35,380 bases of DNA from contig NZ_VTDM01000012.1 of NCBI RefSeq assembly GCF_015627105.1, positions 1 to 35,380 of the forward strand, written 5' to 3'. Under the pieces are notes generated by a model that saw only the letters and a list, made by a program, of their open reading frames with translations, ran no database searches and was not told where the DNA came from. Source of the DNA: Acinetobacter baretiae (lineage in GTDB: Bacteria; Pseudomonadota; Gammaproteobacteria; Pseudomonadales; Moraxellaceae). Below, piece by piece: positions 17,051 to 27,194 of this stretch (the first letter of the stretch is position 1; the number at the start of each line of letters is the position of its first letter). The position numbers were made by a program, and so were the translations under genes.

Positions 17051-18313
17051 ATGGATAAACAAATAATTTTTGAAGATGACCATATTAGAGTCATTTTTTT
17101 AAAAGGGCATTCGGAAGAGTTAATTTTTTCCTTTGGTGATCTAATCACACGTGCAAAAGGTTTAACGATTAATGCTGAAAAATCGCTCATTAAATATGAT
17201 TACAATGTCATAGGTGTGATGCCAAAAGAAAAGTCATGGTTTCCTGTAGAAAGCATGCACCAAATGTTGCAAGCGATTGCGCCATATATAGCCCCATTTA
17301 AAACCATTGTTGGGTATGGAGGGTCTATGGGGGGGTACGCTGTAATTAAGTATTCAAAACTGTTGAATATGTCACGTGCGATTGCTTTTGTACCACAATA
17401 TAGTATTAACCCTCAAAAGGTTGAAGACCGCCGTTATGCTGAATTTTTCGATATTAATATTCATCGTGATATGGATATTTCAGCAGATGATCTTTCAGAT
17501 CAGACCGATTATATTATTGTTTATGATCCCTACTATAAAGAAGATAAAGAACACTATTTAAAGATCAAAGCGTATCTACCACAGCTAATGACGTTAAACT
17601 TACCTTTTACAGGCCATGATGCATTGTCTGTTTTGGCCAGTTCGAGTTTACTCAATGATTTTATTCGCCATACATTAGATCAACATTATTTTTATGCACA
17701 AATTCGAAAAGTAAAAAAGAATAGTAAGTTCTACTATCGTCAAGTGATTGGTCAGTTGATGTCACGCCACAGTAAAGCACTTGGCCGTATTTTAAAAAAT
17801 AATGATTTACAGCTTGATGCACAATATTTTGATCCTGCTTTGAAGCAACTAATTACTCGTATTATGTTGAGTCGAAGACAAGTCACTGAACAGGACTTGC
17901 AAAAACTAGGTATTAAAGTCAATTTGCCACAGGAGTCACATTTAAAACTACAAGACCACTTTCATAGTTTTCTCATCTTTAATTTAATTAGCAGTAAAAT
18001 AGAAAGTTACACCCAAGAGTCTATTGATTTAAATGATAAGTACTTAATTCCATTGTTGGCGAAATCAAGTTGTTTGGTTAAAGTTGAAATTAATCGTGAG
18101 CGGTATATGGTGGCGATGAATGACCGCCGTGTGATGAAATTAATCAAAGAAGATGATGCTCTATCGGCAGATTTAAGCCCATTGGTGCTTAAAAAACATG
18201 ATGGATATTATGTGATTAGTTATAAAGGGCAAAATTTAAGTACAGATGAGTATGGGGTTTGTACCTTTGTTGATCCACCTTTAAGTGATGTGACACGTTT
18301 TATTTTAGTGTAA
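17051..18313 (+). CDS. Alpha/beta-hydrolase-like protein, function unknown
   Basis: This 420-residue protein has a nucleophile elbow GYGGSMGGY around S92. D159 in VYDPYY and H189 in FTGHDAL are plausible remaining members of a catalytic triad. The hydrolase fold would span about residues 5-210. The second half (about 210-420) is helical then beta-rich (RYMVAMNDRRVMKLI) and is not recognised. There is no signal peptide, so it should be cytoplasmic. The codons for the elbow use GGG repeatedly and include a run of seven G at 17329-17335, where slippage would truncate the protein. It is a single gene with its own terminator, convergent with glyS. Confidence 0.7.
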   Translation: MDKQIIFEDDHIRVIFLKGHSEELIFSFGDLITRAKGLTINAEKSLIKYDYNVIGVMPKEKSWFPVESMHQMLQAIAPYIAPFKTIVGYGGSMGGYAVIKYSKLLNMSRAIAFVPQYSINPQKVEDRRYAEFFDINIHRDMDISADDLSDQTDYIIVYDPYYKEDKEHYLKIKAYLPQLMTLNLPFTGHDALSVLASSSLLNDFIRHTLDQHYFYAQIRKVKKNSKFYYRQVIGQLMSRHSKALGRILKNNDLQLDAQYFDPALKQLITRIMLSRRQVTEQDLQKLGIKVNLPQESHLKLQDHFHSFLIFNLISSKIESYTQESIDLNDKYLIPLLAKSSCLVKVEINRERYMVAMNDRRVMKLIKEDDALSADLSPLVLKKHDGYYVISYKGQNLSTDEYGVCTFVDPPLSDVTRFILV

Positions 18314-18326
18314 TGGCATGTTTGCT

Positions 18327-18365
18327 AAGAAGCCCTCAAAGATTACTTTGAGGGCTTCTTTTTAT
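18327..18365. terminator. Strong, probably bidirectional terminator between the hydrolase gene and glyS
   Basis: A perfect 15-bp stem (18327-18341 with 18346-18360) encloses a 4-base ATTA loop, with a T-run on the right. The stem itself starts with AAGAAG on the left, so the opposite strand also ends in a T-rich arm. It lies between the two convergent stops. Confidence 0.9.
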
Positions 18366-20435
18366 TTACGCCTGTAAAACAGAGATATCTGCAATGGCTG
18401 TAAATAATTGTCTGAGTTGGTTGAGTAAGCGTAAGCGATTGGCCTTGAGTGTTGCATCATCTGCCATGACCATTACATGCTCAAAGAAATAATCAATGGG
18501 TGTGCGAAGTGTCGCGAGGGCTGATAATGCTTCAGTGTATTGATGATTTTGAAGTAAGGGCTCTATTTGAGGTCTAAGTGCTTGGATTGCAGCATATAGC
18601 CCTTTTTCAGCATCTTCTACGAGCAAGTTTTCTTCAACATGTGCTTCTGTTGCTGGCTCTTTTGCCAAAATGTTGGCTACTCGTTTATTCGCCGCTGCAA
18701 GTGCCGCAGCTTCAGGTAAGTTTCTGAAATGATTGACTGCATTAATACGTTGATCAAAGTCGAGCGGTGATTTTGGTGATAATGCTTGCACAGCTTGAAT
18801 AACATCAACCGTAACGCCTTGGTCTTCGTATTTGGCACGATAGCGCCCTTCTAAGAAAGCAACGGCATCTGTACGTGTTTTTTCATGATCTTGAATAACA
18901 TGACCATAGCTGTTCAAAACGGCATTTACGAGACTTTCGATGGTAACATTGAGTTTATTTTCAATAATTAATCGTAATATGCCAATGGCAGAACGTCTGA
19001 GCGCAAATGGGTCTTTAGAGCCTGTCGGTGCTTGTCCAATTCCAAAAATTCCAACCAATGTGTCTAAGCGATCAGCCAGTGCAAGTGTTGTTCCTGTTTT
19101 TGTGGTTGGAAGTACATCACCTGCAAATTTAGGTAAATACTGTTCAGCTAAAGCGTTAGCAATTTCATCGCTTTCACCTTCGATACGTGCATAGTAAGTG
19201 CCTGCAATACCTTGTAATTCAGGAAACTCACCCACAAGTTCAGAGGTTAAATCACATTTAGACAAATGAGCTGCTTTTTCTACATCGGCTGGATTTGCAC
19301 CAGTGATGTGAGCAATTTGCTGAGCAATTTGTGCAATACGTTGTGACTTGTCCCACAAGGTGCCTAGTTGTGCTTGAAAAACCATCTGTGCAAGTTTCTC
19401 TGAACGAGAGGCAAGAGGGTATTTTTGATCTTGTAAAAAGAAAAACTCAGCATCGCTTAAACGTGGGCGAACAACTTTTTCATTACCTTCAATAATTTGT
19501 TGCGGATCTTTTGACGCAATATTTGATACGGTAATAAAGTAAGGTTGTAATTTATGGTTTGCATCGACCAAGCAAAAATATTTTTGGTTATCTTGCATGG
19601 TTGTAATTAATGCTTCTTGGGGTACAGCCAAATAGCGCGCTTCAAACGTTGCACGTAAAGCCACAGGCCACTCGACCAAGGCTGTAACCTCATCGAGCAA
19701 GTCAACAGGGACAATTGCGATTGCATGTACGTCATCTGCCAAGGTTTTAACTTGTGCTTGAATCATGTCTTGACGTTTTTCAAAATCTGCAATCACATGG
19801 GCATGTTCAAGTGCAACGAGATAGTCGTTAGCATGTTGTAAGGTAATGGCCTCAGGCGCATGAAAACGATGTCCGTAAGTGATATTTCCTGTTTTTTGCC
19901 CCTGAATAACAGCATCAATTACATGTTCATCTTTAAGCAAAACTACCCATTTCACAGGACGTACAAATTCGGTGCGACTTACAGCCGAACGCATTCTTTT
20001 TGCAATTGGCAATTGGTTTAAAGCATGCTGTAAGATGTCAGGGAGGAGCACATCGATCGACTGTCCTTGTACATCTTTGTAGTAGCATACTTTTTCAACT
20101 TTACCTGCTTGAAAAGTCGTAATGTCATCTAAAGTAATGCCTTGACCACGCATGAAGCCTTCAAGGGCACGCGTGGGATTTCCTTGTGGATCAAAAGCAG
20201 CTTGTTTGGCTGGTCCATCAAAACGTTTTTGTATATCTGCTTGCGATGCATCTAATGCCGTAATTTTTAGTGTTAATCGACGTGGTGCAGCATAAGCATC
20301 AATCTTTTTGAAGTTTAAACCCGCATGATTTAAACCTTTTTCGGTTTCTTGCTTGAGTGCATCACGTAATTTTTTTAAACTTTTAGGAGGGAGCTCTTCA
20401 CAGCCAAGCTCAAATAATACAGTATGTTGATTCAT
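18366..20435 (-). CDS. glyS: Glycyl-tRNA synthetase, beta subunit
   Basis: The 689-residue length is the same as I recall for the E. coli protein. It begins [16 protein letters not shown], the family's typical start, and contains [18 protein letters not shown] and the [19 protein letters not shown] stretch before the C-terminal DALR-type anticodon-binding helices. With GlyQ it forms the alpha2beta2 enzyme that charges tRNA-Gly; the beta chain supplies tRNA recognition. Its ATG overlaps the glyQ stop by one base (TAATG), which fits translational coupling and equal subunit amounts. Confidence 0.97.
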   Translation of the reverse strand: MNQHTVLFELGCEELPPKSLKKLRDALKQETEKGLNHAGLNFKKIDAYAAPRRLTLKITALDASQADIQKRFDGPAKQAAFDPQGNPTRALEGFMRGQGITLDDITTFQAGKVEKVCYYKDVQGQSIDVLLPDILQHALNQLPIAKRMRSAVSRTEFVRPVKWVVLLKDEHVIDAVIQGQKTGNITYGHRFHAPEAITLQHANDYLVALEHAHVIADFEKRQDMIQAQVKTLADDVHAIAIVPVDLLDEVTALVEWPVALRATFEARYLAVPQEALITTMQDNQKYFCLVDANHKLQPYFITVSNIASKDPQQIIEGNEKVVRPRLSDAEFFFLQDQKYPLASRSEKLAQMVFQAQLGTLWDKSQRIAQIAQQIAHITGANPADVEKAAHLSKCDLTSELVGEFPELQGIAGTYYARIEGESDEIANALAEQYLPKFAGDVLPTTKTGTTLALADRLDTLVGIFGIGQAPTGSKDPFALRRSAIGILRLIIENKLNVTIESLVNAVLNSYGHVIQDHEKTRTDAVAFLEGRYRAKYEDQGVTVDVIQAVQALSPKSPLDFDQRINAVNHFRNLPEAAALAAANKRVANILAKEPATEAHVEENLLVEDAEKGLYAAIQALRPQIEPLLQNHQYTEALSALATLRTPIDYFFEHVMVMADDATLKANRLRLLNQLRQLFTAIADISVLQA

Positions 20436-21412
20436 TATTTCTTCTCCGTTTTGGCCGTCACAGTCTCTGTTTGTGCGTGTATTACCGCCAAAACTTCATC
20501 TCTTAACTGCGGTTCTGCCATAGGAAAACCAAGTTTTGCCCGTGCATTCACATAACTTTGTGCAATCGCGCGAGCTAATGTTCTGACACGTAAAATAAAA
20601 CGTTGGCGTTCTGTGACAGAAATGGCACCTCGAGCATCTAATAAGTTAAATGAGTGTGATGCTTTAATAACTTGCTCATAGGCAGGTAATGGCAGTCCTG
20701 CTTCAATTAAACGATTTGCTTCTAACTCATAAAAGTCAAAGAGTTCAAATAATTTTTCAACAGGTGCATATTCAAAGTTATAGGTAGATTGTTCTACTTC
20801 ATTTTGATGAAAAACGTCACCGTAAGTGACGGTACCAAATTGACCTTTTGTCCATACTAAGTCGTATACCGAGTCTACGCCTTGTAAATACATCGCTAAA
20901 CGTTCAAGGCCATAGGTAATTTCACCTGTGACAGGGTAGCATTCTAAACCACCGACTTGTTGAAAGTACGTAAATTGAGTGACTTCCATGCCATTTAGCC
21001 AGACTTCCCAGCCGAGTCCCCACGCACCTAAGGTTGGCGATTCCCAATTGTCTTCTACGAAACGAATATCGTGAACTAATGGGTCAATACCAATGGCTTT
21101 CAAAGAGTCTAAGTATAATTGTTGAATATTGTCTGGGTTGGGTTTGAGTGCCACTTGAAACTGATAGTAATGTTGCAAGCGGTTTGGGTTGTTGCCATAG
21201 CGACCATCTTTCGGGCGGCGCGAGGGTTGAACATAGGCAGCATTCCATGTTTCAGGGCCTAATGCACGTAAAAAGGTCGCAGTGTGGAAAGTACCTGCCC
21301 CCATTTCCATATCATAGGGCTGTAATACAACACAGCCTTGTTCAGCCCAATAGTTTTGTAATGCCAGAATGAGGCCTTGAAAGGTATCGATGTGAGAGAT
21401 GGCGCGACTCAT
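20435..21412 (-). CDS. glyQ: Glycyl-tRNA synthetase, alpha subunit
   Basis: The 325-residue class II catalytic chain begins with [19 protein letters not shown]. It contains the conserved [36 protein letters not shown] and [20 protein letters not shown] stretches of GlyQ. It activates glycine with ATP and works only with GlyS. It is slightly longer than the E. coli protein (about 303), because of a C-terminal extension ending in repeated Thr/Glu/Lys. AGGGA precedes the ATG. The gene is first in the two-gene operon. Confidence 0.97.
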   Translation of the reverse strand: MSRAISHIDTFQGLILALQNYWAEQGCVVLQPYDMEMGAGTFHTATFLRALGPETWNAAYVQPSRRPKDGRYGNNPNRLQHYYQFQVALKPNPDNIQQLYLDSLKAIGIDPLVHDIRFVEDNWESPTLGAWGLGWEVWLNGMEVTQFTYFQQVGGLECYPVTGEITYGLERLAMYLQGVDSVYDLVWTKGQFGTVTYGDVFHQNEVEQSTYNFEYAPVEKLFELFDFYELEANRLIEAGLPLPAYEQVIKASHSFNLLDARGAISVTERQRFILRVRTLARAIAQSYVNARAKLGFPMAEPQLRDEVLAVIHAQTETVTAKTEKK

Positions 21413-21557
21413 GTAGCATCCCTAAAATTATAAGAAAATTGTGAGTAAGTATAAGGATTTTACTAATGCGAGGCAAAGACTATCTGTTGCTGAAAAAGTA
21501 TAATCCTTATCTTGATATTAAATACAATGTTGGGTTACAAGCGCCATGGTGTAGATG

Positions 21558-21821
21558 TTACTTACCATGTTCTTCATAAACCGTTTTCATATTGTTTGAA
21601 GGGTGAGAAGATGAATCTGAGGGATGTTTTTTCGGCATCACAAGCCAAAGCACTAAATACACCAAAATGCCAGGAAATGCTGCGCTCATGATCGACACAC
21701 AAACAAAGATTAAACGCAAAAGGTTTGCATTCCAACCAAATCGTTCTGCCACCCCTCCCATTACCCCTGCAATCATGTGGTGTTTTTGGGAACGGTATAA
21801 GCCCATTTTTTGTTTCGCCAT
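21558..21821 (-). CDS. PspC-domain membrane protein
   Basis: This 87-residue protein carries a PspC domain: LYRSQKHHMIAGVMGGVAERF, WNANLLRLIFVCVSIM and one strongly hydrophobic segment, FPGILVYLVLWLVMP, then a polar tail. PspC proteins sit in the inner membrane and in enterics act with PspB in the phage-shock response. No pspA, pspB or pspF is nearby, so a role in envelope stress is only likely by family. AGGAG lies eight bases before the ATG. It has its own gap on both sides and is probably a single-gene unit. Confidence 0.88.
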   Translation of the reverse strand: MAKQKMGLYRSQKHHMIAGVMGGVAERFGWNANLLRLIFVCVSIMSAAFPGILVYLVLWLVMPKKHPSDSSSHPSNNMKTVYEEHGK

Positions 21822-22039
21822 GATGAGTCTCCTATAGTCACCCTACTAGTGTATTTTATATATGGGTTACAGGGTGTGTTTTCTAGCATGAATCATACTT
21901 TAAAGCGTTAATTTATGTAAAAGTTGATATGGCTTCTTTGAGTTTTCATTAGAATACAGCAACACGCCAAAGAGTCGATTTTTAGAGGTACTCTTTGGTT
22001 AAGCTTGTTGTCTTTATAGGTATAGTTAGAGGGCAGTAA

Positions 22040-22675
22040 ATGCGTGATGATATTCAACGTAAACGTTACTGTGTCGGTGGCGTATTTGCGATCCTGAGTT
22101 TGACTTTAGTGGGCTGTAACCCACATATTGAGCAATTTGAACAAACAGCTACACCTACGCAAGTAGAGAGCAATGAAACATTGCGTCATCATAATAACTT
22201 GTGGCAAGTTGCAGGGCAGGCCAATGCACCCAAAAAAGTACAACCTTATGTCGCTGATCATCATGTGTTGAGTGAAGATGCTAAAAAAATAGTTGGGCGT
22301 TATTCAGTAATCATTCAGTGTACAGATCCGATTGCTCGCTGTGGCGATGAAAAAGAAGATGCGGTAGAGTTTATTTTAAACTTAATGCCAGACGGATCGT
22401 TATATCGTTTGATTAAGCGTTTAGGAACGATACAAGTTGATTCTAGAGCCTCGCCAAATTATTTCAAAGACCATTGGGAGTTACAGCGAATTAACGATCA
22501 ACAGTATTTGATTGTTTCTTATTCAAGTAATGGAATGAAGTTTTTTTATCGTATTGATGAGCGTGGCGGCTTACTTATGGATCTTGGGCGTAATAAGTTA
22601 ACCAACTTACAAGCATACCGAAAAGGTTATCCATTTCCAAATCATGCGTATACACTGAAAAAAGTGATTGATTAA
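22040..22675 (+). CDS. Lipoprotein of unknown function
   Basis: The 211 residues have a basic start (RDDIQRKRYC), a hydrophobic stretch and the lipobox TLVGC at about residues 22-26, so this is very likely a lipoprotein. The mature part has IVGRYSVIIQCTDPIARCGDEKE with a possible disulphide pair, then a beta-rich segment (EFILNLMPDGSLYRLIKRLG, FFYRIDERGGLLMDLGR). It could be a lipocalin-like or NlpE-like small barrel, but I recognise no family with confidence. GAGGGC precedes the ATG. It is followed by a terminator and the tRNA-Lys pair. Confidence 0.7.
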   Translation: MRDDIQRKRYCVGGVFAILSLTLVGCNPHIEQFEQTATPTQVESNETLRHHNNLWQVAGQANAPKKVQPYVADHHVLSEDAKKIVGRYSVIIQCTDPIARCGDEKEDAVEFILNLMPDGSLYRLIKRLGTIQVDSRASPNYFKDHWELQRINDQQYLIVSYSSNGMKFFYRIDERGGLLMDLGRNKLTNLQAYRKGYPFPNHAYTLKKVID

Positions 22676-22682
22676 GCCATAA

Positions 22683-22713
22683 AAAAAAGCCTCTTTTTAA
22701 AAGAGGCTTTTTT
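22683..22713. terminator. Bidirectional terminator between the lipoprotein gene and tRNA-Lys genes
   Basis: AAAAAAGCCTCTTTT (22683-22697) is the reverse complement of AAAAGAGGCTTTTTT (22699-22713). It has a T-run on the right and an A-run on the left, so it can stop transcripts from both sides, including the tRNAs on the minus strand. Confidence 0.85.
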
Positions 22714-22719
22714 GAATCT

Positions 22720-22795
22720 TGGTGGGTCGTCCGCGACTCGAACGCGGGACCAATGGATTAAAAGTCCACTGCTCTACCAACTGAGCTAACGACCC
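22720..22795 (-). tRNA. tRNA-Lys (UUU), second copy in transcription order
   Basis: The 76 bases on the minus strand start GGGTCGTTAGCTCAG and end with an encoded CCA. The anticodon loop CTTTTAA has anticodon TTT and the T arm reads GTTCGAGTC. The acceptor stem GGGTCGT/ACGACCC pairs fully. Confidence 0.97.
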
Positions 22796-22818
22796 AAGTG
22801 ATCAAGATTTTAGATAAG

Positions 22819-22894
22819 TGGTGGGTCGTCCGCGACTCGAACGCGGGACCAATGGATTAAAAGTCCACTGCTCTACCAACTGAGCTAACGACCC
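22819..22894 (-). tRNA. tRNA-Lys (UUU), first copy in transcription order
   Basis: This is identical in sequence to the copy at 22720-22795 and separated from it by 23 bases. It is the copy nearer the promoter at 22915-22942. The CCA end is encoded. Confidence 0.97.
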
Positions 22895-22914
22895 ATATCT
22901 TCTTGATGGAGCGT

Positions 22915-22942
22915 ATTGTAGCAACTTATTTATTGATGACAA
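22915..22942 (-). promoter_or_regulatory. Promoter of the tRNA-Lys pair
   Basis: On the minus strand TTGTCA (22942-22937) and TACAAT (22920-22915) are 16 bases apart, each one mismatch from consensus. They are followed by the GC-containing ACGCTCC, typical of a stringently controlled discriminator. The start would fall about 14 bases before the first tRNA. Confidence 0.7.
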
Positions 22943-23068
22943 GGGGTTTTTTTGAAAAAACTGTACAGTTGCTTATAAAAACTACAAATTAGTGACAATG
23001 TGTCAAAAAATAATCTGTAATAGATTCAATTGAATGATCGAGAAGTTTATTTTTGTGATCTGAAAATA

Positions 23069-23097
23069 ATCAGGCCACCTTATATGGGTGGCCTGAT
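23069..23097 (-). terminator. Terminator of rne
   Basis: ATCAGGCCACC (23069-23079) pairs with GGTGGCCTGAT (23087-23097), giving an 11-bp stem with a 7-base loop. On the minus strand it is followed by ATTATTTTC. It lies 9 bases beyond the rne stop. Confidence 0.85.
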
Positions 23098-23105
23098 CGG
23101 TAAGA

Positions 23106-26100
23106 TTATGAGTCTGATTCTGGTGTAACCGCTTTTTTAGGTGGTCTGCCACGTGGTCGACGAGGGCGAGCAGGTTTGTCTGTTGTTGTCGCTACCTTTT
23201 TCTTTTTACTTTCAGTTTTTGCTTCTTCAGAGACAGTGTCTTCTTTCACAGGAGCAACTTCAGTCTCTTTTACAGTGTCTTCAACTGTTTCAGTGACTGT
23301 TGTTTTTTCAGGTGTTGTTGAAGTTTTGCTGTCATGGTCTGTTTTTGGAGTGTCATTGACGCTTTCAACAGTCTTTTGAACAGGGGTTTCTTCAACCACT
23401 TGAACACTTGCTACTGTAGGATCTTCTTCCGCTGTTTTTTCGGTTGTTGATGCGACAGACTCAGCTTTGGTTGCTTCCTCTTTAAGGTGCTGTGCTTTTG
23501 CTTGCTCTAGCGCTTGTTCTGCTGCAAGTTTAGCCAAACGACGACGCTCACGTGGATCGTTAGCAACACGTAGTTGTTTTGTTTGTGGAGGCGTAAGAGA
23601 CAATGCTTCTGCATTGATATCTTCTGCATTTTCTTTTGTTGGCACAATTACATCACGAGTGACTGCTTTTTTCTCGACAGGTGGTGTCGGTGCTGTTTGT
23701 GATGCAATATAGCTTTCAGTAAATTTACTCAATGCACGATTAAATGTTGGAATCAGTCCAAACTGTTCAATTAAGACAGTGCAGTCTTCACCATAAACTG
23801 TGCGGATCAAGCTTGCAATACTATGCTGTTTTAAGGCAGGGTTTTGTGTCGCTGAGAGTTGAGGGACAGTATTTTTTTGCTGTGCATGGTGTGATTTTTG
23901 ACGACGGCCTGAACGAGGGTCATTGCTGGCACGTTTTGGTTTTTGCTCACCACGTGCTTGTTGTACAGGCTCTGATTTTTCTTGCTTTGTTGTCACAATA
24001 GGCTCGGCAGGTGCTTCTGTAATAGGAGCAACTTTGTTGTCTTGAACGGTATTGTGTACAGGCGTTGTTTTTGCAGTTTTGATCGGTTGCTCTGGAGTGA
24101 TGGCAACAATATCTTTACTTGCTGTGTCTACATTAACGACCAGTGCAGTTGGAATGTCTTCATGACGAGGAACATCGACCACGTGAACTGTTGGTTTTTC
24201 ACCTAAGTGTTCTGTTGTAATGGTTTCAGCATGAGTTGTTGGTTGTTGCTCAGCCAATACACTTTGATCTCGCTGGCGGTTTGGTCGTTGAGGTCGTTGT
24301 TGATTACGATCACGACGCGGGACAGCGTGTTGTGTATTGCTATTACTTTCAACATTTTCTGTGCTTGAATGTTGCTGTTGAGCACTTGGAGTAGGGTCTT
24401 GCTGTTGACGCTTTTGTTGACGTTTTAAATCTCGCATTTCTTGACGAGAAAGCTGTGTTGTTTCTTCATGAACATGACGTGTAGGTGTTTGCTCTGTGTG
24501 AGTTTCACGTTGTTCTTTGTATTTACTGTTGCGATTTTTTTTATGGTTTCGTGGTTGACGCTCTTCTTTGTCAATCTCACGTTTTTCTACTTTTGCAATT
24601 GTAGCGTTTGATGTTTGTGGTGCAAGATAAGCATTATCTGCAACATCAGTGCTACGTTGTACTGTCGCTGGCGTGGTCGATGCGTTATGAATTGAACCAA
24701 ATTGTCCTTTACTTACGGCACCATGATTTACCATGCTTTCAATTGCAGCAGCAGCTTGATTGGCTGTACGTGATGGATCAACAGTTTGAGCTTGTTTTTG
24801 AGTAAACAAGTTTTCTAACCATGCACATGGGCTATGTGAAGATACTGGTGCATGAGTGGCTTGTTGTTCTACGTTTGGTGTTTGTGTTGCTTGTGGTGTT
24901 GCTACAACAGTATTGGTTCGTTCTTTGGTGGTCGCAGTTGTGACAGGTTTTTCGTGCTCATCTAAATGCCACTCTGCAGATTGGTAACCTAACTCTGTTT
25001 CACTTGAACGAGTGGCTTCTGTACGCTCGTAGCTTGTAGGTGCAAAACCTTCAGGATTGTACTGTATTTGATAATGTGGTGTTTCTAAATGCGGGTGAGG
25101 CAGTACAGTAATACGAACGTTTGAACTTTGCTCTAGGTAAACAAGCGTATGACGTTTTTCATTGAGTAAAAATGCTGCAATTTCGACAGGCACTTCTATT
25201 TGTACTTCACCTTGACGTTCTTGTAATGCAATTTCTTCAACCTTACGCATAATAGATAAAGAAAGTGAACGAACATCACGTACCATACCTGTTCCATGAC
25301 AGCGTGGACAGACATAGCCTGTTGACTCTTCAAGTGATGGACGTAAACGTTGACGACTCATTTCCATGAGACCAAAGCGTGAAAGTTGGCCAAACTGTAT
25401 ACGAGCACGATCGCTTTGCGTAGATTCACGTAGTTTCGCTTCAACCATACGTTGGTTACGATCTTTACTCATGTCAATGAAATCAATTACGACCAAACCA
25501 CCAATATCTCTTAAGCGCAGTTGGCGTGCGATTTCTTCGGCAGCTTCTAAGTTGGTATTGAGCGCAGTATCTTCAACGTCTTGACCACGAGTGGATTTAG
25601 CGGAGTTGATATCGATGGCAACAAGCGCTTCAGTTTGGTCAATTACAATTGAACCACCTGAAGGCAGTTTAACTTCACGCTCGTATGCTGTTTGTATTTG
25701 ACTTTCTACGCCAAAATGAGCAAACAAAGGCTCATGGTGTGTATATGTTTTTAGCTTATCTAATTGAGATGGCATCACAACTTTTACAAAGTTATACGCT
25801 TCGTTAAATGCTTGCTCATTATCGATTAAGATTTCTGTGACATCATCACGTAAGTAATCACGAATAGCACGTGTAACAACCCCTGCTTCTTGATGCACAA
25901 GCATGGGTGATGGGCCTGAACTTGCCGTTTTTTGGATTTGTGCCCAAAGGTCAAGTAAATGCTGTAAATCTTGTTGAAGCTCTTCTTGGCTACGGCCAAT
26001 ACCTGCTGTACGGACAATAACGCTCATGCCACGAGGTGTTTGTAATGACGCTAATTTTTCTTTAAGCTCTTCACGAACTGCACCTGAAATTTGGCGACTA

Positions 26101-26510
26101 ATGCCACCGCCTTTAGGATTATTTGGCATGAGTACAAGATAGCGACCAGCCAGTGAAATATAGGTTGAAAGTGCAGCGCCTTTATTGCCACGTTCTTCTT
26201 TTTCAACTTGTACTAAAAGCTCTGTACCTTCTGTGAGTAGTTCACGAATATTTGAGGTTTCACGTGAATCTGCACTAAAGTAGTTGCGTGAAATTTCACG
26301 CATCGATAAAAAACCCTGACGCTGTGCGCCATATTCTACGAAAACTGCCTCTAAAGAAGGTTCGACACGTGTAATGTGACCTTTGTAAATATTAGATTTT
26401 TTTTGTTCTCTGGTTCTATTTTCAAGGTCAAAGTCATATAGACGTTGACCTGTGATAAGTGCAACACGGACTTCTTCAGCATGTGTTGCATTAATCAGCA
26501 TACGTTTCAT
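23106..26510 (-). CDS. rne: Ribonuclease E
   Basis: The protein has 1134 residues from the ATG at 26510, giving the family start MKRMLINA with AGG ten bases upstream; an ATG at 26519 sits on top of that site. The N-terminal half holds the S1 domain (about 35-120), the DNase I-like catalytic part with D300 in [13 protein letters not shown] and D343 in VVIDFIDMS, and the zinc link CPRC (C401, C404). The C-terminal half, from about 510, is long, disordered and rich in Gln, Arg, Glu and Thr, the usual degradosome scaffold. It ends with an AT-hook-like RPRGRPPKK (R1120-K1125 core). RNase E starts decay of most mRNAs and matures rRNA and tRNA. Confidence 0.96.
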   Translation of the reverse strand: MKRMLINATHAEEVRVALITGQRLYDFDLENRTREQKKSNIYKGHITRVEPSLEAVFVEYGAQRQGFLSMREISRNYFSADSRETSNIRELLTEGTELLVQVEKEERGNKGAALSTYISLAGRYLVLMPNNPKGGGISRQISGAVREELKEKLASLQTPRGMSVIVRTAGIGRSQEELQQDLQHLLDLWAQIQKTASSGPSPMLVHQEAGVVTRAIRDYLRDDVTEILIDNEQAFNEAYNFVKVVMPSQLDKLKTYTHHEPLFAHFGVESQIQTAYEREVKLPSGGSIVIDQTEALVAIDINSAKSTRGQDVEDTALNTNLEAAEEIARQLRLRDIGGLVVIDFIDMSKDRNQRMVEAKLRESTQSDRARIQFGQLSRFGLMEMSRQRLRPSLEESTGYVCPRCHGTGMVRDVRSLSLSIMRKVEEIALQERQGEVQIEVPVEIAAFLLNEKRHTLVYLEQSSNVRITVLPHPHLETPHYQIQYNPEGFAPTSYERTEATRSSETELGYQSAEWHLDEHEKPVTTATTKERTNTVVATPQATQTPNVEQQATHAPVSSHSPCAWLENLFTQKQAQTVDPSRTANQAAAAIESMVNHGAVSKGQFGSIHNASTTPATVQRSTDVADNAYLAPQTSNATIAKVEKREIDKEERQPRNHKKNRNSKYKEQRETHTEQTPTRHVHEETTQLSRQEMRDLKRQQKRQQQDPTPSAQQQHSSTENVESNSNTQHAVPRRDRNQQRPQRPNRQRDQSVLAEQQPTTHAETITTEHLGEKPTVHVVDVPRHEDIPTALVVNVDTASKDIVAITPEQPIKTAKTTPVHNTVQDNKVAPITEAPAEPIVTTKQEKSEPVQQARGEQKPKRASNDPRSGRRQKSHHAQQKNTVPQLSATQNPALKQHSIASLIRTVYGEDCTVLIEQFGLIPTFNRALSKFTESYIASQTAPTPPVEKKAVTRDVIVPTKENAEDINAEALSLTPPQTKQLRVANDPRERRRLAKLAAEQALEQAKAQHLKEEATKAESVASTTEKTAEEDPTVASVQVVEETPVQKTVESVNDTPKTDHDSKTSTTPEKTTVTETVEDTVKETEVAPVKEDTVSEEAKTESKKKKVATTTDKPARPRRPRGRPPKKAVTPESDS

Positions 26511-27194
26511 GTGGGTCATACCTAATCGTTAAATTACAACGATAAGTCAGTCTACGGCATGTAAATAAAAAGGTTTCATTCGGTGCTTCTTGGTTGTAAG
26601 GCAAGTTGCATTTTACTTACATATAAAAACATAGATGTTTCTGTGACTAAAATTCACCTAAAATCATTTCGGGCTGTATTCTTGATGTACTGCAAAGAGA
26701 ACTTTATTGCCTGTTCTGTTTGTGTGTAAAGTGATTCTGGCACGGAAAACTCATCGTGGCTGAGGTTCACTTACGGCATCTTTCAATACATCAAATGCTT
26801 AAGCCTGATAAAGTGTCAGGGAATGACTTATTCGATGTGTTTCAGTTTACATTAATCAACCAATATAAATTGGCAACATATATTTGGGGCAAACTGTTTT
26901 GTAGGCAAACGCATTATTTTACGCAACAGTTTGCAGTTTTGCCGATATAATAAAGCCTTTGGCATCGGCATATTCTTTTAGGACCATTCCGAGTTGATAA
27001 TGAGTATGTCTATTCAATGCACAATATTTTGCGAAATATTTATACAGAATCTCATTTACGGTGGTATCCGAGCGCTGACTATAGCAAACCTTTGTGCATC
27101 TGCCTATGGGTTATTACGTAATTTTTGCTGAAAAAAAGCAGTTAATTGATTATATTTTATTCATTTTATGGAAAATACAGTTTAGGGAACAAGT
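26511..27194. other. Long divergent intergenic region between rne and rluC
   Basis: No gene is called; the 64-codon frame from a GTG at 26756 has no support. The region must hold the rne leader and both promoters. Inverted repeats seen: ATCGTT/AACGAT at 26525-26543 just upstream of the rne ribosome-binding site, GCAAACTGTT/AACAGTTTGC at 26889-26934, and AATATTT/AAATATT at 27023-27040. In E. coli the rne leader is several hundred bases long and lets RNase E limit its own synthesis; a similar role here is inferred. Confidence 0.5.
26889..26934 (-). promoter_or_regulatory. Inverted repeat in the rne upstream region
   Basis: Perfect 10-bp arms GCAAACTGTT (26889-26898) and AACAGTTTGC (26925-26934), with a further GTA/TAC pairing inside. 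The repeat lies about 380 bases upstream of the rne start. It could be an RNA stem-loop in the leader or a protein-binding site. Confidence 0.4.

Noticed and set aside
22683..22895. Direct repeat unit suggesting a CRISPR-like or mobile repeat
   Set aside because: The repeated 76-base unit folds as tRNA-Lys with encoded CCA; two copies only, so it is a tandem tRNA duplication.
23176..24805. Several plus-strand open frames opposite the rne C-terminal half
   Set aside because: They are mirror images of the repetitive Glu/Thr/Gln/Arg-rich scaffold codons of RNase E and lack starts with ribosome-binding sites.
26756..26950. 64-codon open frame between rne and rluC
   Set aside because: GTG start without a ribosome-binding site; its codons include the inverted repeat at 26889-26934, which is better explained as leader structure.
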